This document shows positions 38,371 through 49,677 of a stretch of 64,000 bases of DNA, piece by piece. Below the pieces are notes generated by a model. It saw only the letters and a list, made by a program, of their open reading frames with translations, did not search any database and had not been told where the DNA came from. The DNA lies in the NCBI GenBank assembly GCA_936440205.1, contig OW387138.1, positions 26,493,541-26,557,540 of the forward strand, written 5' to 3'. The position numbers and the translations under genes were made by a program. Position 1 is the first letter of the stretch, and the number at the start of each line of letters is the position of its first letter. Origin of the DNA: Lepidonotus clava (Eukaryota; Annelida; Polychaeta; Phyllodocida; Polynoidae).

Positions 38371-38428
38371 GGTGTAGCATGGTTAGCTCCCTGCACCCCA
38401 GACACAGGGGTCCAAGTTCTATGCCACC
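38371..38428 (+). pseudogene. tRNA-like relic or SINE head
   Basis: GGTGTAG pairs with CTATGCC 48 bases later as an acceptor-like stem with two G-T pairs. TAGCATGGTTAGC resembles an A-box region and GGTCCAAGTTC a B-box. The anticodon arm does not fold with a 7-base loop. Probably a degraded tRNA-derived element. Confidence 0.35.
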
Positions 38429-41400
38429 AGTAAACCTCCCCACTGACCACAAATGGGACCCTTTATCAACTTAAACATACTTTATCTCCAAAATACTCAA
38501 TTTGTGCCACAAAGAGCAACAAGGGATCCGTACTACCATGCGCAATATTACTAAGTTATTGGCGTCGGTTTAGGAGGTGGGAACGGCGGCTAGGATTCTG
38601 TGTACTAAGTAACGAAGCCCATTTTATTTAGGAAATTGATTTCTTGATTGGAAAGTATGGATCAATTGCGTACCGGTATATATACAGCAACGTCTTGAAC
38701 TTGTTAATGCAATATTAAAAGATTCTATTTTTAGGATGATATTAATCCATGGCGGTGATGTGTAGTGCTAACGTACAGAATGCATTATTTATTTCATAAT
38801 CAAATTATTACTAAGCGATTCTTTTGCCATCTCAAACGTTTTTGTATCCATGAAGATTATGAATCATAATACTGATAATAAAATGACAATTTTAATATAG
38901 CATGGTTGTTTTTGTTATTGTATGATTAACACTTCTTGAGCTGAGTAGCCAACTGTTACTTAAGTTGGTTAAATTATCTCTAAGTAGTAGAGGCAAACCG
39001 TATACTGGGACGGTGTAGGATTTTAGGGGGAAGAACAATTTAACACTACCAAAGTGATTCATTTCTTAGTGCGTACAACAGTGTTTGATATACTTAATTA
39101 GGCTTCCATACTTTTAGATATGCAGTTCACACATACAATTATCGCACTACATGTATCAGGTTTGGAACACCTCTGATCTTAACAGTACATGTCCCTTAGA
39201 AAATATTAGGCATTGAAATCCAGTAATTATGGAGTAATGTCATTTTCTCAACTTCCTCTCGTTGATCAGTTCAGTAAATGAAATTCACTGTTCTTTCTCA
39301 CAATTTTCACATTTAAAGTATTTCTGTACCAATTCTAAGCATTTGAAAACGAAATGAAACATTCTTATTTGATTATTCACCCTTACAGTTTTAAAAGGAA
39401 AAATATGAAAATTTCTGTAGGCCTACTTTTTCATTTTTCATCTCCCCTGACCGGCACATCTGTTATAAGCGTCCATGATGACAAGTTCCATTGATTAGAC
39501 TTCAGTAAGTAATAACGTTGGGGTGAAGAGATTTTTATACAAGTACAGTGTTCTTTCATCAATTAGCATATCTGAAAAAGGTCTCGTAGGGTCTTTTGGT
39601 TTGCTATGAAAATTAAGGAGACGGGAATACAAAACATGAAAACCCATATTGTGACTTCTTTAAAAAATGCAAAAAATGTAATATCATCCCTTGTTTACGT
39701 AAGTGGATATCGAGGGTTTACAAAATGAAGCGGTGCCACAGCCTGACATTTTGCATCTCCGTTCAGAGGGAGACAAACCCCCTATTGAATCAAAGATCGA
39801 TAGTTTGGAGGTACCCCCGGGCATGATGTTCAAGGTTCGTAGTAGTGTGTTCCTACAGATGGCGCCACGTTTGCTGCTTTGGCTACTCCTCAAGCAGACA
39901 ATACCATTATATATACAAAAATATTCAGAAAGAGTGTTTGCCCAAAATTCATTCAGGACGCATTTAGTTCCCTTAAACCTGTAATTACTCTTTTTTTTCT
40001 TTTCCTTGAAGACATTTTTCATTTTACAACCACTGGCATGTTTTTACTCAAAACCCATGGTTTCAATACAATAGGGATAGTCTTTCTCACAAAAATTTTC
40101 ATTTTGCCAAACCTCTACACATAGGAAATCCAATGGTCGAGCACTGACATTTCTACCGTTGAAAATGATACCACCTGAATGATTACATGGTTTTGAGCAA
40201 ATTTCTAAGGCAGGGACACTAAACTTAGCAGACTCATTATAGAGACCTGCCTCAATTAGGAACCAGTCCCATTTAGTTCATTCCAGCCACAGCATTGTTG
40301 AAAAAATGCAAAAGTATGGAATCTGAGTTTCAAAACCCCCCCAAATTGGCAAAAAGTCTAATTCACCTATATCAGTTATATAAAGCCATCAAAAGAAGGC
40401 ATCCTAATGGTTATATCCTAGTTCCTACGTGCATGCGTAGATGACACTTCCTGCCACTTTGGGAGTCGGCCATTCCCGCTCTAAAATTCACCTATGAATT
40501 ATTTCCTTGATTTTGTTTTTTGGGATGTGAAAACGTGAAACGAAAAGTGCGAAATAAACCAACTTTTGCCTACTTTGAACAAATGTCATGCCATCCTGAA
40601 CAAGTGTTGTTTCTTTTTTGCAATAAACTTCACAAAGTGGAACTGACAAAACAGTATTCAACAATATTACAACACCAAGTGGGAGCATAGACATTGTAAC
40701 ACAACATAGCACATATAATCAATATAGATTGTGGGAACTCAGTGCATACACATACAGTCATTGTATCAATACTAGAGCAAATCTTGATAATCTTGACACA
40801 CACATTTTTTATTTGAAGGATTCCCTACTTACAGAGTGTTGTGTATCCGCACTCAAATTATTCCAGTAGTTCACCCCTATATAGAAAGGGCTTAATATTA
40901 TGTTGACTATCGTATATGGGGAATAAACAGAAAATTATTTATCATTATTTATTATTATATCATCTGGTATTCTTTAGGGGCTGTCCACAAATGACGTCAT
41001 GCAGCAGGGGGGGGGTTTCCAGGTTCCATGACCAAACATGACAAGGGGGGGAGGGGGGGGGGGGGTCAAGTCCAGCATGACATCATGTTTCAGATTTTGC
41101 AGTGGGCAGTCAAAAAACTTAGATAACGGAAGATTTTTATGAATGTCTTTACATATCAGGTTATCATTTAGTGCATAGTATAATGGAATAAGGAAGAAGA
41201 ATCATATTGAAAAAGAAATAAACTATCAACCCTAAAATCAGTAGATCTAGATCTATAGATGTTGTGCAGATGATGTCACAACACTGAAAATGGACTGGCT
41301 GCCATATTGGTGATCACGTTATAATATTTATTATCCCCAATTCTACTCGATTTATAAAACATATTAATTTTATGCTAAATTGTACTTAGACATACTCCCT

Positions 41401-41469
41401 GACACATGGTCAACAATTTTTATCTTTTAGAATTCATAAATATAGAACTTATATATGGCCACGTGGTCA

Positions 41470-41510
41470 TGATCACCACGTGGTGATCACCAAATTGGGA
41501 TCACGTGATC
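41470..41510. repeat. Two adjacent perfect palindromes with CACGTG cores
   Basis: 41470-41489 is an exact 20-bp palindrome with core CCACGTGG, and 41499-41510 is GATCACGTGATC. They are 9 bases apart inside the 2-kb element. They could be protein-binding sites (E-box type) or hairpins. Confidence 0.85.
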
Positions 41511-41694
41511 ACGTCTGCACAAGGTCTATTGCATTTGGTTCATTAATCAATAAGGGTTAGGGCTAGAGAAAAAAAGCAATGTATGTCACACTTTCTGAAT
41601 CAAAAAATAAATATCTGATTTCAGATCTATCAGCATGATAAAGAAACTAATGTCTTTCTTACTAATGCTGCGATAATAATGTGCTATACATCAA

Positions 41695-42031
41695 TTAACC
41701 CTTTAGGCCCCTATCTGGCCATGGGCGCCCGACGGTTTGCTCCCCGATCTGACCGTGGCCACTCAGAAAAACAGTCATTTTCCCATAATTTTTCCATATT
41801 TTTCAAAAAGGGAACACTTTAATATCTGTTTACAGAAATGGCAAATACATCGTTTAAAGGCTGATTTAATTCCTCATTCCATGCTTCAAACCATAACTCA
41901 ATAATTCTAATGTTAAAGGGTGGGTAACAATCTGAACTTTATCAATTGAAACAAATTTAAGGGATTTCTGAGGGAAATCCTGGGGAAATCCAGCAATTCA
42001 TCCTCCCAATTGATAGGGTCTAAAGGGTTAA
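41695..42031. mobile_element. piggyBac-like MITE with TTAA duplication
   Basis: The element 41699-42027 (329 bp) starts CCCTTTAGGCCCCTATC and ends with the near-complement GATAGGGTCTAAAGGG. It is flanked by TTAA at 41695-41698 and 42028-42031. TTAA targets and CCCTTT ends are the hallmark of piggyBac. No transposase frame. Nested within the 40976-42968 element. Confidence 0.85.
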
Positions 42032-43262
42032 ACGCTCAGATTTTTCTCTATTGATATATATAAAGTTAAAATGTATTTAGAATTTGAGATTTTATCAATT
42101 AAAAACTGATATTTTTACTTTTATTTTTTGAATGTCGATATCTTGGTTGATATTAGACTGGCAGGTATAATAATTATCAAATTTTTATACACATGTTTAT
42201 AGCATTCATATGTAGGGAACCATGTCTCAGATTTTCTATTAAGGCCCTAGCTATTATTCTATGACCAAAAATGGCAAAAAATGGGTAATTCTTTTTTAGA
42301 TATCATTGTTCCACCATATTCTACATTTCATGAAAATGGAAGTAAGGCCTATATCAAAAATCTGAGACACGGTTCCCTCTGTATATATATCATGAGAAGA
42401 TATGTTGAAAATTTCAAATGTTTAAGTTCAAAATTAAGTGAGATATTGAAGTTTAAAAATTAAATTTGAAAATGACAATTTTCAGGTTTGCAACCTGCTT
42501 GCGGAGCTACTGCCCTATGCATTTTTATATAAATTGTATTAATAGATAATGTTATCTATTGATGTTTTTTTTTGTTTCATGATACTTTAAGAAACAAATA
42601 TACCAATCATGATTAAAGGCAGCAACACCTTTCACACCCCCATCGCTGGGGTCTATCCTTAAATTTTCAAACTAAAATCAAACTTATACCACATGTGACA
42701 TAGTTGCTCTCAGAAAATGTCAACATTGCTAGATGAAACAAAAATTGTGGGTCAATTGTTATAAGTAGAAATGTCAATTAGAGTATATTGCTTGTATGCA
42801 AATCTCCACTTTGATAGGGGGGGGGGGGGGTCTCCAATATGACATCATTTTTAGAGGGGGGGGGGGGGGGTTCAAGGGTTGCATGACAAAACATGACAAG
42901 GGGGGGGGAGGGGGGGGGGGTCAAAAAATGCCAAAAAAAATCATGACGTCATTTATGGATGGCTCCCTACTCAGGGTGTTCAAGTCCAACTAAAGACATT
43001 AATTTTAATGGGCGATCTTACGAAAATTATAACATAGATGATTTTAGACAATATTTACGAGAAGTAGACTGGGCTGATTTTGATAATCAAATGGATATAG
43101 ATTTGAAATGGGATATAATTGTTAATGTAATACTGAAATACCTAGATAATAGTTGTCCAGTTAAAGAATTCAAAATAGCTAAAACGAAAGAACCATGGCT
43201 TAAGGCCGTATTCCACGTACCGAAAATGCATTACCGATTTGACGCCGATACAATTTCGCTAC

Positions 43263-44210
43263 TGTAGCGCTCCCTGGGTCAGGTTAGGCCCGGGGAGTCA
43301 ATTTAAACCAGGTTGATCACTAGGATTGGAAGTGTGACAAATGACCAAACAGCAGTAACTTAAGTTGAACAAAGTTTATTAAAACAATCTCTCTAGATAT
43401 TTACAAAGTAAAGTACAAAGCCAGAATGTACAAACAGTAACACAAAGTTACAAATGAGGTTTCCAAAAATAAGTTACACAAATAAAGGTTCCACAAATAC
43501 CCTTTTCACAAAAAGGTAAACAAAGTCTGTACTTAGAAAAATACAAAATATAAACAAAGTCTGTAATTTGGAAAACAGGCCCAAATAAGCAAAGTCTTAA
43601 TCTAGAACAGGCCAAACTAAGCAAGTCTGAAACTTTAGGGGAAAACTATTAAGTCAAAATATACTTGTGGGGCAAAACCATTAACTAAAAGTTAATAAAA
43701 CAACCTAGTCTAACAGACATAGGCAAAACAACCACCACAAAGTATAACAAAAACCAGCCTAAAACTAGGCTATGCCAGTAACAGTCCCCTAGAGCCAAAC
43801 AGGCCTTCTAAGTCTCACAAGTCAGGGTTACCTACCAAGGTCTGAACCCTACAGCAACAAAACACAGAGTGAGCAGAGCCCCAGGAGAGCCCCACTTATC
43901 TAGCCTGGGCACTGAAAGCACAGACCTCAGAGAGAGCACCCTACTCCAGACTCTCCAGTGCCCCAAACCCACTCCCCTGGAGCTCCCCTGGAGTAAACAA
44001 TGCTGTGCTCTGATTGGTCAGTCAAGGAGGGGAGAGCAGCCCTCCCATTGGCCAGAAAGGGAGCACTGTGATTGGCTTGTTCAGACCGTCCGTCCGGTCG
44101 CGGGGCCGGAGTAAGCCCTCGAGACGGGCCGCGTGGTCCGCCCCCGGCCGCCCAGCCTCCGCAGGCCGCCCCCCGTCGCTCGGCCCGGCCCGTCCTCGAG
44201 GAGCGCCACA
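43263..44210 (-). mobile_element. Candidate solo LTR fossil nested in the Harbinger-like element
   Basis: The 948-bp block has TGT...ACA ends (TGTAGCGCTCC at the left, GGAGCGCCACA at the right) and is flanked by CTAC on both sides. Read on the minus strand it has LTR-like order: several CCAAT boxes in a GC-rich 5' part, then AATAAA about 120 bases before its 3' end. No internal coding region is present, so it would be a solo LTR, family unknown. The unusually long inverted ends leave a DNA transposon as an alternative. It is younger than its host element. Confidence 0.42.
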
Positions 44211-44280
44211 CTACTACCGATAGGAAATCAGCGGTACTACCGATAAAATTAACAAAACATGTTGGTAAATTTTTCCTGCC

Positions 44281-44511
44281 GATAACGCACTTTCGGCCGC
44301 CGATAACGCACTTTCGGCCGCCGATAACGCACTTTCGGCCGCCGATAACGCACTTTCGGCCGCCGATAACGCACTTTCGGCCGCCGATAACGCACTTTCG
44401 GCCGCCGATAACGCACTTTCGGCCGCCGATAACGCACTTTCGGCCGCCGATAACGCACTTTCGGCCGCCGATAACGCACTTTCGGCCGCCGATAACGCAC
44501 TTTCGGCCGCC
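44281..44511. repeat. 21-bp satellite, 11 perfect-looking copies
   Basis: The unit GATAACGCACTTTCGGCCGC (plus C) repeats 11 times without length change, keeping frames open on both strands (ITHFRPP on the + strand). Its core GCACTTTCGG is identical to the inner part of the right terminal repeat of the enclosing Harbinger-like element (44581-44590). The array ends with a hairpin, CACTTTCGG facing CCGAAAGTG. Confidence 0.95.
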
Positions 44512-45432
44512 GAAAGTGTGACGAAAGTACGGGCTGCTGGTAAAGAACGTTGCCATGGAGAGACTCCAAATCGGCGGCCCGCACTTTCGGTATGTGGAAT
44601 ACGGCCTTTACCCCGGGATTGATAGAATTAATATAAGACATGTACAAGGATAGAGTTTTAAATAAAGCTAAAAAAAAAAAAAAAAAAAAAAAAAGCCAAA
44701 AGACTGCGAAACCAATGTACCAATAGAATACGAAGGGCTAGAGCAGAATACATACAAGACAATTTAGGCATTAATGCCAATAATCCAAAATAATTCTGGA
44801 AAGATATTAATTCTGTATTGCCTAATAACAAGTTCGGTACTAAAGTATTTACTTTAAAGGATACAGAGACAGGCCAATTGATTGAACCTGAGAATATCCC
44901 TGATTTTATAAATAATTATTTTATTGATATTGGTAGAAAACTTATAGAAAACTACCAGGATAATTGGACTTATGATGGTGCTCCAAATCTTAATTTACTA
45001 TCACAAATTGTTACAAATGCTGATGAGATTGCTAACTTTAGTAAAACAATTAGTGTAGATAAGTCATCTGGAATACAAAATATCTCGGCTTTTGTTATAA
45101 AAGATGCGCTTACACTATGTGCTAAAAAGTGGCGGGATTGTTTAACTATACAGGTAAGATCCAAAAATTAGGAAAAAGGCTAGAGTAACCCCACTACAGA
45201 AACAAGGTGATAAATACATGATTAATAACCTCAGACCTGTATCTAATTTACCTGTGATAACCAAAATAGTTGAAAAAATTGTACATAGCCGTCTATTGAA
45301 TCATCTTAATCAGGGCAATAGAATAGACAAACGTCAAGGTGGTTTTAGTCCTGGGCATTCAACTACAGGTACCTCGGCAACCTTATTAAATGGTTTTTAT
45401 GAAGCTGATAAAAATCAATGATAAAAGGATAA

Positions 45433-45634
45433 CAGTGCAGGGGCGGATACAGAATTTTCTAAAGGTGGGGGGGTCAGCATACAGACTAAGTACTAAAACC
45501 GCGTGCAATCACGCATACACGCGAGGCATTTCCCCCTCTTTTTCTAGTTTATGGGTCCAACAAAAAAAAAAAAAGGGGGGGGGGGGATCAGGACCCCCTG
45601 GATCCCCCCCCCCCCTGGATCGGCCCCTGCAGTG
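45433..45634. mobile_element. 192-bp CAGKGGCGG-family MITE inserted in the LINE
   Basis: The element 45438-45629 starts CAGGGGCGGATACAG and ends GGATCGGCCCCTG, with CAGTG on both sides (45433-45437 and 45630-45634). Removing it plus one CAGTG restores a continuous LINE frame (RITV to ALYLDLTKTFE). The interior has A/G- and C-tracts. Confidence 0.9.
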
Positions 45635-46236
45635 GCTCTATATCTCGACCTAACTAAAACATTTGAAATGGTAAATCACGCTATATTATTGGCAAAATTA
45701 AAACTAAATGGGATTTGTGATAAGAGAATTGGTTGGGAGAATTATGTAACCAAGTTTCTTCGAGTAAAAATATTAAAGAAATAGATGAAATTAGAAATAT
45801 TGAGGACAGACAATTGTTTGAAAAAGAGCAAAAATTGTTACTAAAAGTTTGAGATACATATTCAGATTTACATTGTAAAATTTACTTGGCGATAACAAAT
45901 TGCTTTTATTCTCTTGTCTATACATTATATGGTTTTTTAATGCTATTCTAATGAATAATTATTATTGTATTTTACATTAGATAATTATTGTGTATTAACC
46001 ACTTATGCTTTAAACGTAACTAAAATTATATGTATTATGACCTTCTTAAATGTCATTTTACTGAACTTTTGTGCAATCAATGTTATACTTAAGGAACTAT
46101 ATTAGTTATACTCGATACAAATGATAAGTGTATCAACAATGGTTATTGCTATTAGTATGCAGGCAGAAAAGTGAGAAAAGTTTTGTGAAACTTATTTTTT
46201 GTCTGGTTGAATAAAAGAAATTAAAAAAAGAAAAAA

Positions 46237-49200
46237 GGTACAAACTTTTATTTAAAAAGATCCTTCAAAGCCAGATAGTACAGTAGAGTTTGTTCACATT
46301 ATAGTGCGCAGCCAATCAACCATGAAACGCTTATAGATGTACTTCATATAAGCTCTTTCCTGCTCAAGCTCAACCCCTTCTCCATTAGGACTCTGTACAA
46401 TATCTATTCCTTAGTTCCTTTTGATATCTCAGCCTAAAGATAAGTCCAACGCTACCTAACACAAGTTGTCCTAAAGTACTCCAAGAATATTCACCATAGA
46501 ATGCGCCCAGCACCAACGTACTATCCTACCAGCTCCTGTATAGTTTCAGCTTTTGTATTACTCTCTGGCTGTTCCTGTCTTAACTTTTCCTTATAATCAC
46601 TCTTTTATTGATTTTATATGTATCCCCAGTTAGCATACACAGGCAGGTGGTACCACCGCCCACACACTCCCGAGCTGGATTTATGATGGTGGTCTCATCT
46701 CCCTTAGCTGCTGCAGTCTACATAATTATGTTACTTTGACTTTAACGTTATGTTTTATCAGTCTTATTGTGCTGCTAACATAGGCTGGTGACCATCATCC
46801 TCTTTCAGCCCAACTCTACTCTCAACTTTGTTTTTAATTCTCCCAACGGTGACTAGGATTAAAATAAATAATTTTAGCTGCAAAGCAAACTAATTCTACT
46901 TCCAAAGAGTATTGCACTGCCCTCTTCTAAAAAGCATAATAACTATTACTAGCGTACAATTCATGCATAAGGTAGCTAACCTCGGTGCAATCATACCATC
47001 AAAATCAGTTTTGGTATATGCAAAGTCGTTGAGACCCATTTTGACTATTTCAATATAGGTCTCTGGGGACTGAATATTTTCCGGTATGCTTTAATACAGC
47101 ACAATGTGTGACAACAAATATTCAGAAAGAGAAAGCCCCTCTCCCCTGGCATTCCTGCAGATGACCTTATTTTCATTTGAAAGAATTACACATTTCCTTT
47201 TCAAAAAGGCATAATAAATTCAAAGTAAACCATATGATATTATTAGGTACATGGTGCATGGTATAATTCAACAAGATTCAAGGTTGTTCTGATAATGTGC
47301 AGATATTAAGTGAAGATGTATTACTTAACATATAAGATGTATCACTTATCATATAATTATGTCAATAATTATTGATAATACTTTTTCCCATCACATTTCA
47401 AAACCTTTAAAAAACTTAACATGTCCTTTGACTACTATTTGCTGCAATGATATCTTTTTACATATACAAAGGTGTGAAACGAAAACCAAATTTAAGATTT
47501 TAATGAATCGTCAATGCACAAATGTATGATAGTATATATGTCCATATTATATACATGTATATGTTCAACTACATGTACTCCTCACCAGTCCGATGGAAGA
47601 GCTGTTGTATAGACAGAAACGGATTTCTTGAATGAAAAATAAATTGTATCAACATTTATGTGAGATAATAATATTATTCCTGGGCATTTCAACTTGTACG
47701 ATCAAGCAACAGACTTAATTGGTATAATATGTAATGAATGAACTCGCGGTTCTGATGGCTCAAATACTTATCATTGTAATTGTCATCATTATTATAAAAT
47801 ATCAAGTGATAATAATTATTTGATACTGTTTAATTTCCCCTACATCCATGCAAATATAATATCGGTTTAGTGGATTAGATTACTTGGAAGCAGGATCATA
47901 ATTAGGCTCTCACATTTCCAACGAAAAAAACCCCATGAATTCTAATAAAGTACTGAACACGAAAATCCATTCAAGAATATGTCTCGTTACACCCAAATTT
48001 CCTCTTCTTCCTATTATAGAGCCCATTAAATAATATCCTCATTCCTTTAGTGTATTTACAGCCTACTCACTTACAAAAGGTTTTGTTCCCGTGAACTTGG
48101 GTGCGTTTAGGTCTGGGGATCTATTGTACTTCCGTCGATGCCAGACCAGTATTAGAATACCATTAGCACTAGGGGTCGGTGACGGGTGGATGGGAGTCAC
48201 TGTGACGTCAACACAGCTGGAGCTGCTCCGTCACCAGCTCGGTGAATGAGGATGTGTTCCTCTCTGGGGCCCTTGATGGGGTGTCCCCAATGTCGCAAGT
48301 CGAATATAAGAATTAGCCATGTCAACTGTCACTTAATTCTCCATGTCCTGTGTCGCCTCTTATAGGGACCCTCATGTACCATGTCGAATTAAGAAATAGT
48401 CCATGTCATGTCGTTTATTCTTTTCTTCATATCACCCCATGTCGCTTGTTGATTTTAAGAAATGGCCATGCCGCCGTGTCGAATTTAGGGGTGTATAGGG
48501 CCATCTCTCTGGGATGGGTGTCAAACTAACAAAACAACATGTTAAAAACGTTTTGGAACGACAAACAATGGGACAGGCTCATCATTATTTTAAAATTCTT
48601 GTTACAATTTTCATCCTGAACGCGGGTGAGAAGACGGAGGGTCTTTTTTTCTTAGCTTTTGTGTGTGGAAGGAATTGTTTTATCACACGTTTTTTCAGTG
48701 TATAGAATGGCACACTTTGAGTGAACCTTATGAATAAGTCATACTCCAGAAACGAAGAAATATGGATGTATGACTAATCAGCAACCTACCTTTTGACCAA
48801 CGGTACCGTCTAATACTAGTAATAGAGAAACAACCAACCTGTAGGACAGGGAAGCTTTCTGCACCAGCTTTTACCGTGAAATCATTTCGTTGCAATGATA
48901 CATCAAATCGTTTGTTTTCTAATTTGTACCTAATTCAATATAATTTATGATAATAATATTATTCCTGGGCATTTCAAATGGAAATCAAATGGAAACCCGA
49001 TTAAAATGGTAAGATTGCTAAAATCAAAAATAATATCCTATGAAAGACCCAATTCTTGCTTTTAATTTTGATCAAGGCATTTGCAAATTTATCGTTGCAT
49101 TCATTTTAAACTCATTTTTACTTTTTAAAAGTTTATCTTTATTGATAAAACTGCACTGTGATGACAACCCGTACTGAAATAACAGGATGGTCGGGTGGCC

Positions 49201-49500
49201 TGGAATCACAGAACGCTCCAGATAGATTTATAGGCAGACTTTTTACAACTATTAATATTTTATGTAAGCTTTTTTCAATGCTACCATTAGCAGTTATCTA
49301 TTTTTCTTAAAATATAATATTTTGAGATTTAAGCATGATATTGGAATGTGCCTTAATGTGATTCAATCCAGGACGTCTTGAAATATCAGAGCAAAACATT
49401 ATCAAGGAAACATACAAGCATGTTGGATGAAGACAATATAAACAAAATGTCCAATATACATGTCTCCGTGCACATCCTCCTTTGCCCTGCCTGTGGGTCA
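46237..49500. other. AT-rich intergenic stretch without recognised gene
   Basis: No protein-coding signal. A ~27-bp sequence (ATAATATTATTCCTGGGCAT plus TTCAA) is shared by 47663 and 48949 and may mark two ends or fragments of one repeat. Around 48285-48490 a degenerate CCATGTCG...TTAAGAA motif recurs several times. Confidence 0.5.
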
Positions 49501-49525
49501 GAGAGGGGGAGGCAGGGAAGTCCGG

Positions 49526-49677
49526 TTATAAGCTAAAAGGATGTAAGACCAACCTGAATCAGGGAGAAGCAGCTCGACCAGTCAGTCCACGGCTACCGGC
49601 ATACAGGGAGCGGCACACACTCCACTCTGAGAATTACCACATTATCGGCCAACGTTCACTTGTTTTCTGCTTTAAAG
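49526..49677 (+). promoter_or_regulatory. Possible promoter and 5' non-coding exon of the Ig-protein gene
   Basis: A TATA-like GTTATAAG at 49525-49532 is followed by a G/C-richer ~145-base stretch. This ends in a strong donor, AAAG|GTGAGT (GT at 49678). The first coding exon of the Ig gene has a plausible acceptor (TTTCCAG, 54489-54495) 16 bases before its ATG, which implies an upstream 5' UTR exon. This is the best candidate seen in the 5 kb upstream. Purely inference. Confidence 0.22.

Larger units (their letters stand above)
33623..40975 (+). other. Probable EXT1 3' UTR, then intergenic DNA
   Basis: No coding exon recognised. The first canonical AATAAA I find on the + strand after the EXT1 stop is at 36628-36633; another is near 38877. 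A 3-kb 3' UTR is therefore possible. The stretch is AT-rich with few repeats: a CATA run near 34017-34039, a 40-bp duplication near 36119 and a tRNA-like relic near 38371. Where the transcript ends is unknown. Confidence 0.4.
40976..42968. mobile_element. ~2-kb inverted-repeat element with G-tract direct repeats
   Basis: The left end AGGGGCTGTCCACAAATGAC and right end GTCATTTATGGATGGCTCCCT are imperfect inverted repeats; the inner TCCAYAAATGACGTCATG is nearly exact. Just inside each end lies the same ~70-bp block in direct orientation: CATGACMAAACATGACAAG flanked by long G-runs. There is no protein of recognisable kind inside, so it is nonautonomous or composite. Flanking duplication not identified; on the right it abuts LINE sequence. 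The piggyBac-like MITE at 41699 inserted into it later. Confidence 0.65.
43200..44610. mobile_element. Harbinger-like nonautonomous element inside the LINE
   Basis: The element 43203-44607 (1405 bp) starts AGGCCGTATTCCACGTACCG, and the right end is its inverted copy (25 of 27 bases). TTA flanks both ends (43200-43202 and 44608-44610), the typical PIF/Harbinger target duplication. Removing it joins the LINE frame exactly (EPWL to TPGLIELI), which proves the boundaries. It has no transposase; the interior is an LTR-like fossil plus an 11-copy 21-bp satellite. Confidence 0.9.
42969..46236 (+). mobile_element. Broken non-LTR retrotransposon (LINE), reverse transcriptase fragment
   Basis: Pieces of one ORF2-like protein in order: a linker part (43,000-43,199; NYNIDDFRQYLREVDWADFD and EPWL), then after an insertion the continuation TPGLIELI (44608 on). 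Next come RRARAEYIQDNLGINANNPK and FWKDINSVLPN. The RT motifs follow: LRPVSNLPVITKIVEKIV, QGGFSPGHSTTGT and, after a second insertion, LYLDLTKTFEMVNHAILL. The copy lacks the endonuclease start. It carries several stops and frameshifts, a poly-A expansion near 44671 and a large deletion after RT motif 3 (from about 45720). The 3' end has AATAAA near 46209 and an A-rich tail. The RT motifs fit the Jockey/CR1-type group; the exact clade is unsure. Confidence 0.85.

Noticed and set aside
44281-44511. CRISPR-like array
   Set aside because: Units are contiguous with no spacers, in an animal genome inside a transposon.
43927-44556. 209-codon minus-strand frame with repeated GGRKCVI
   Set aside because: It is the reverse reading of the 21-bp satellite and LTR-like sequence; the multiple-of-three unit keeps any frame open.
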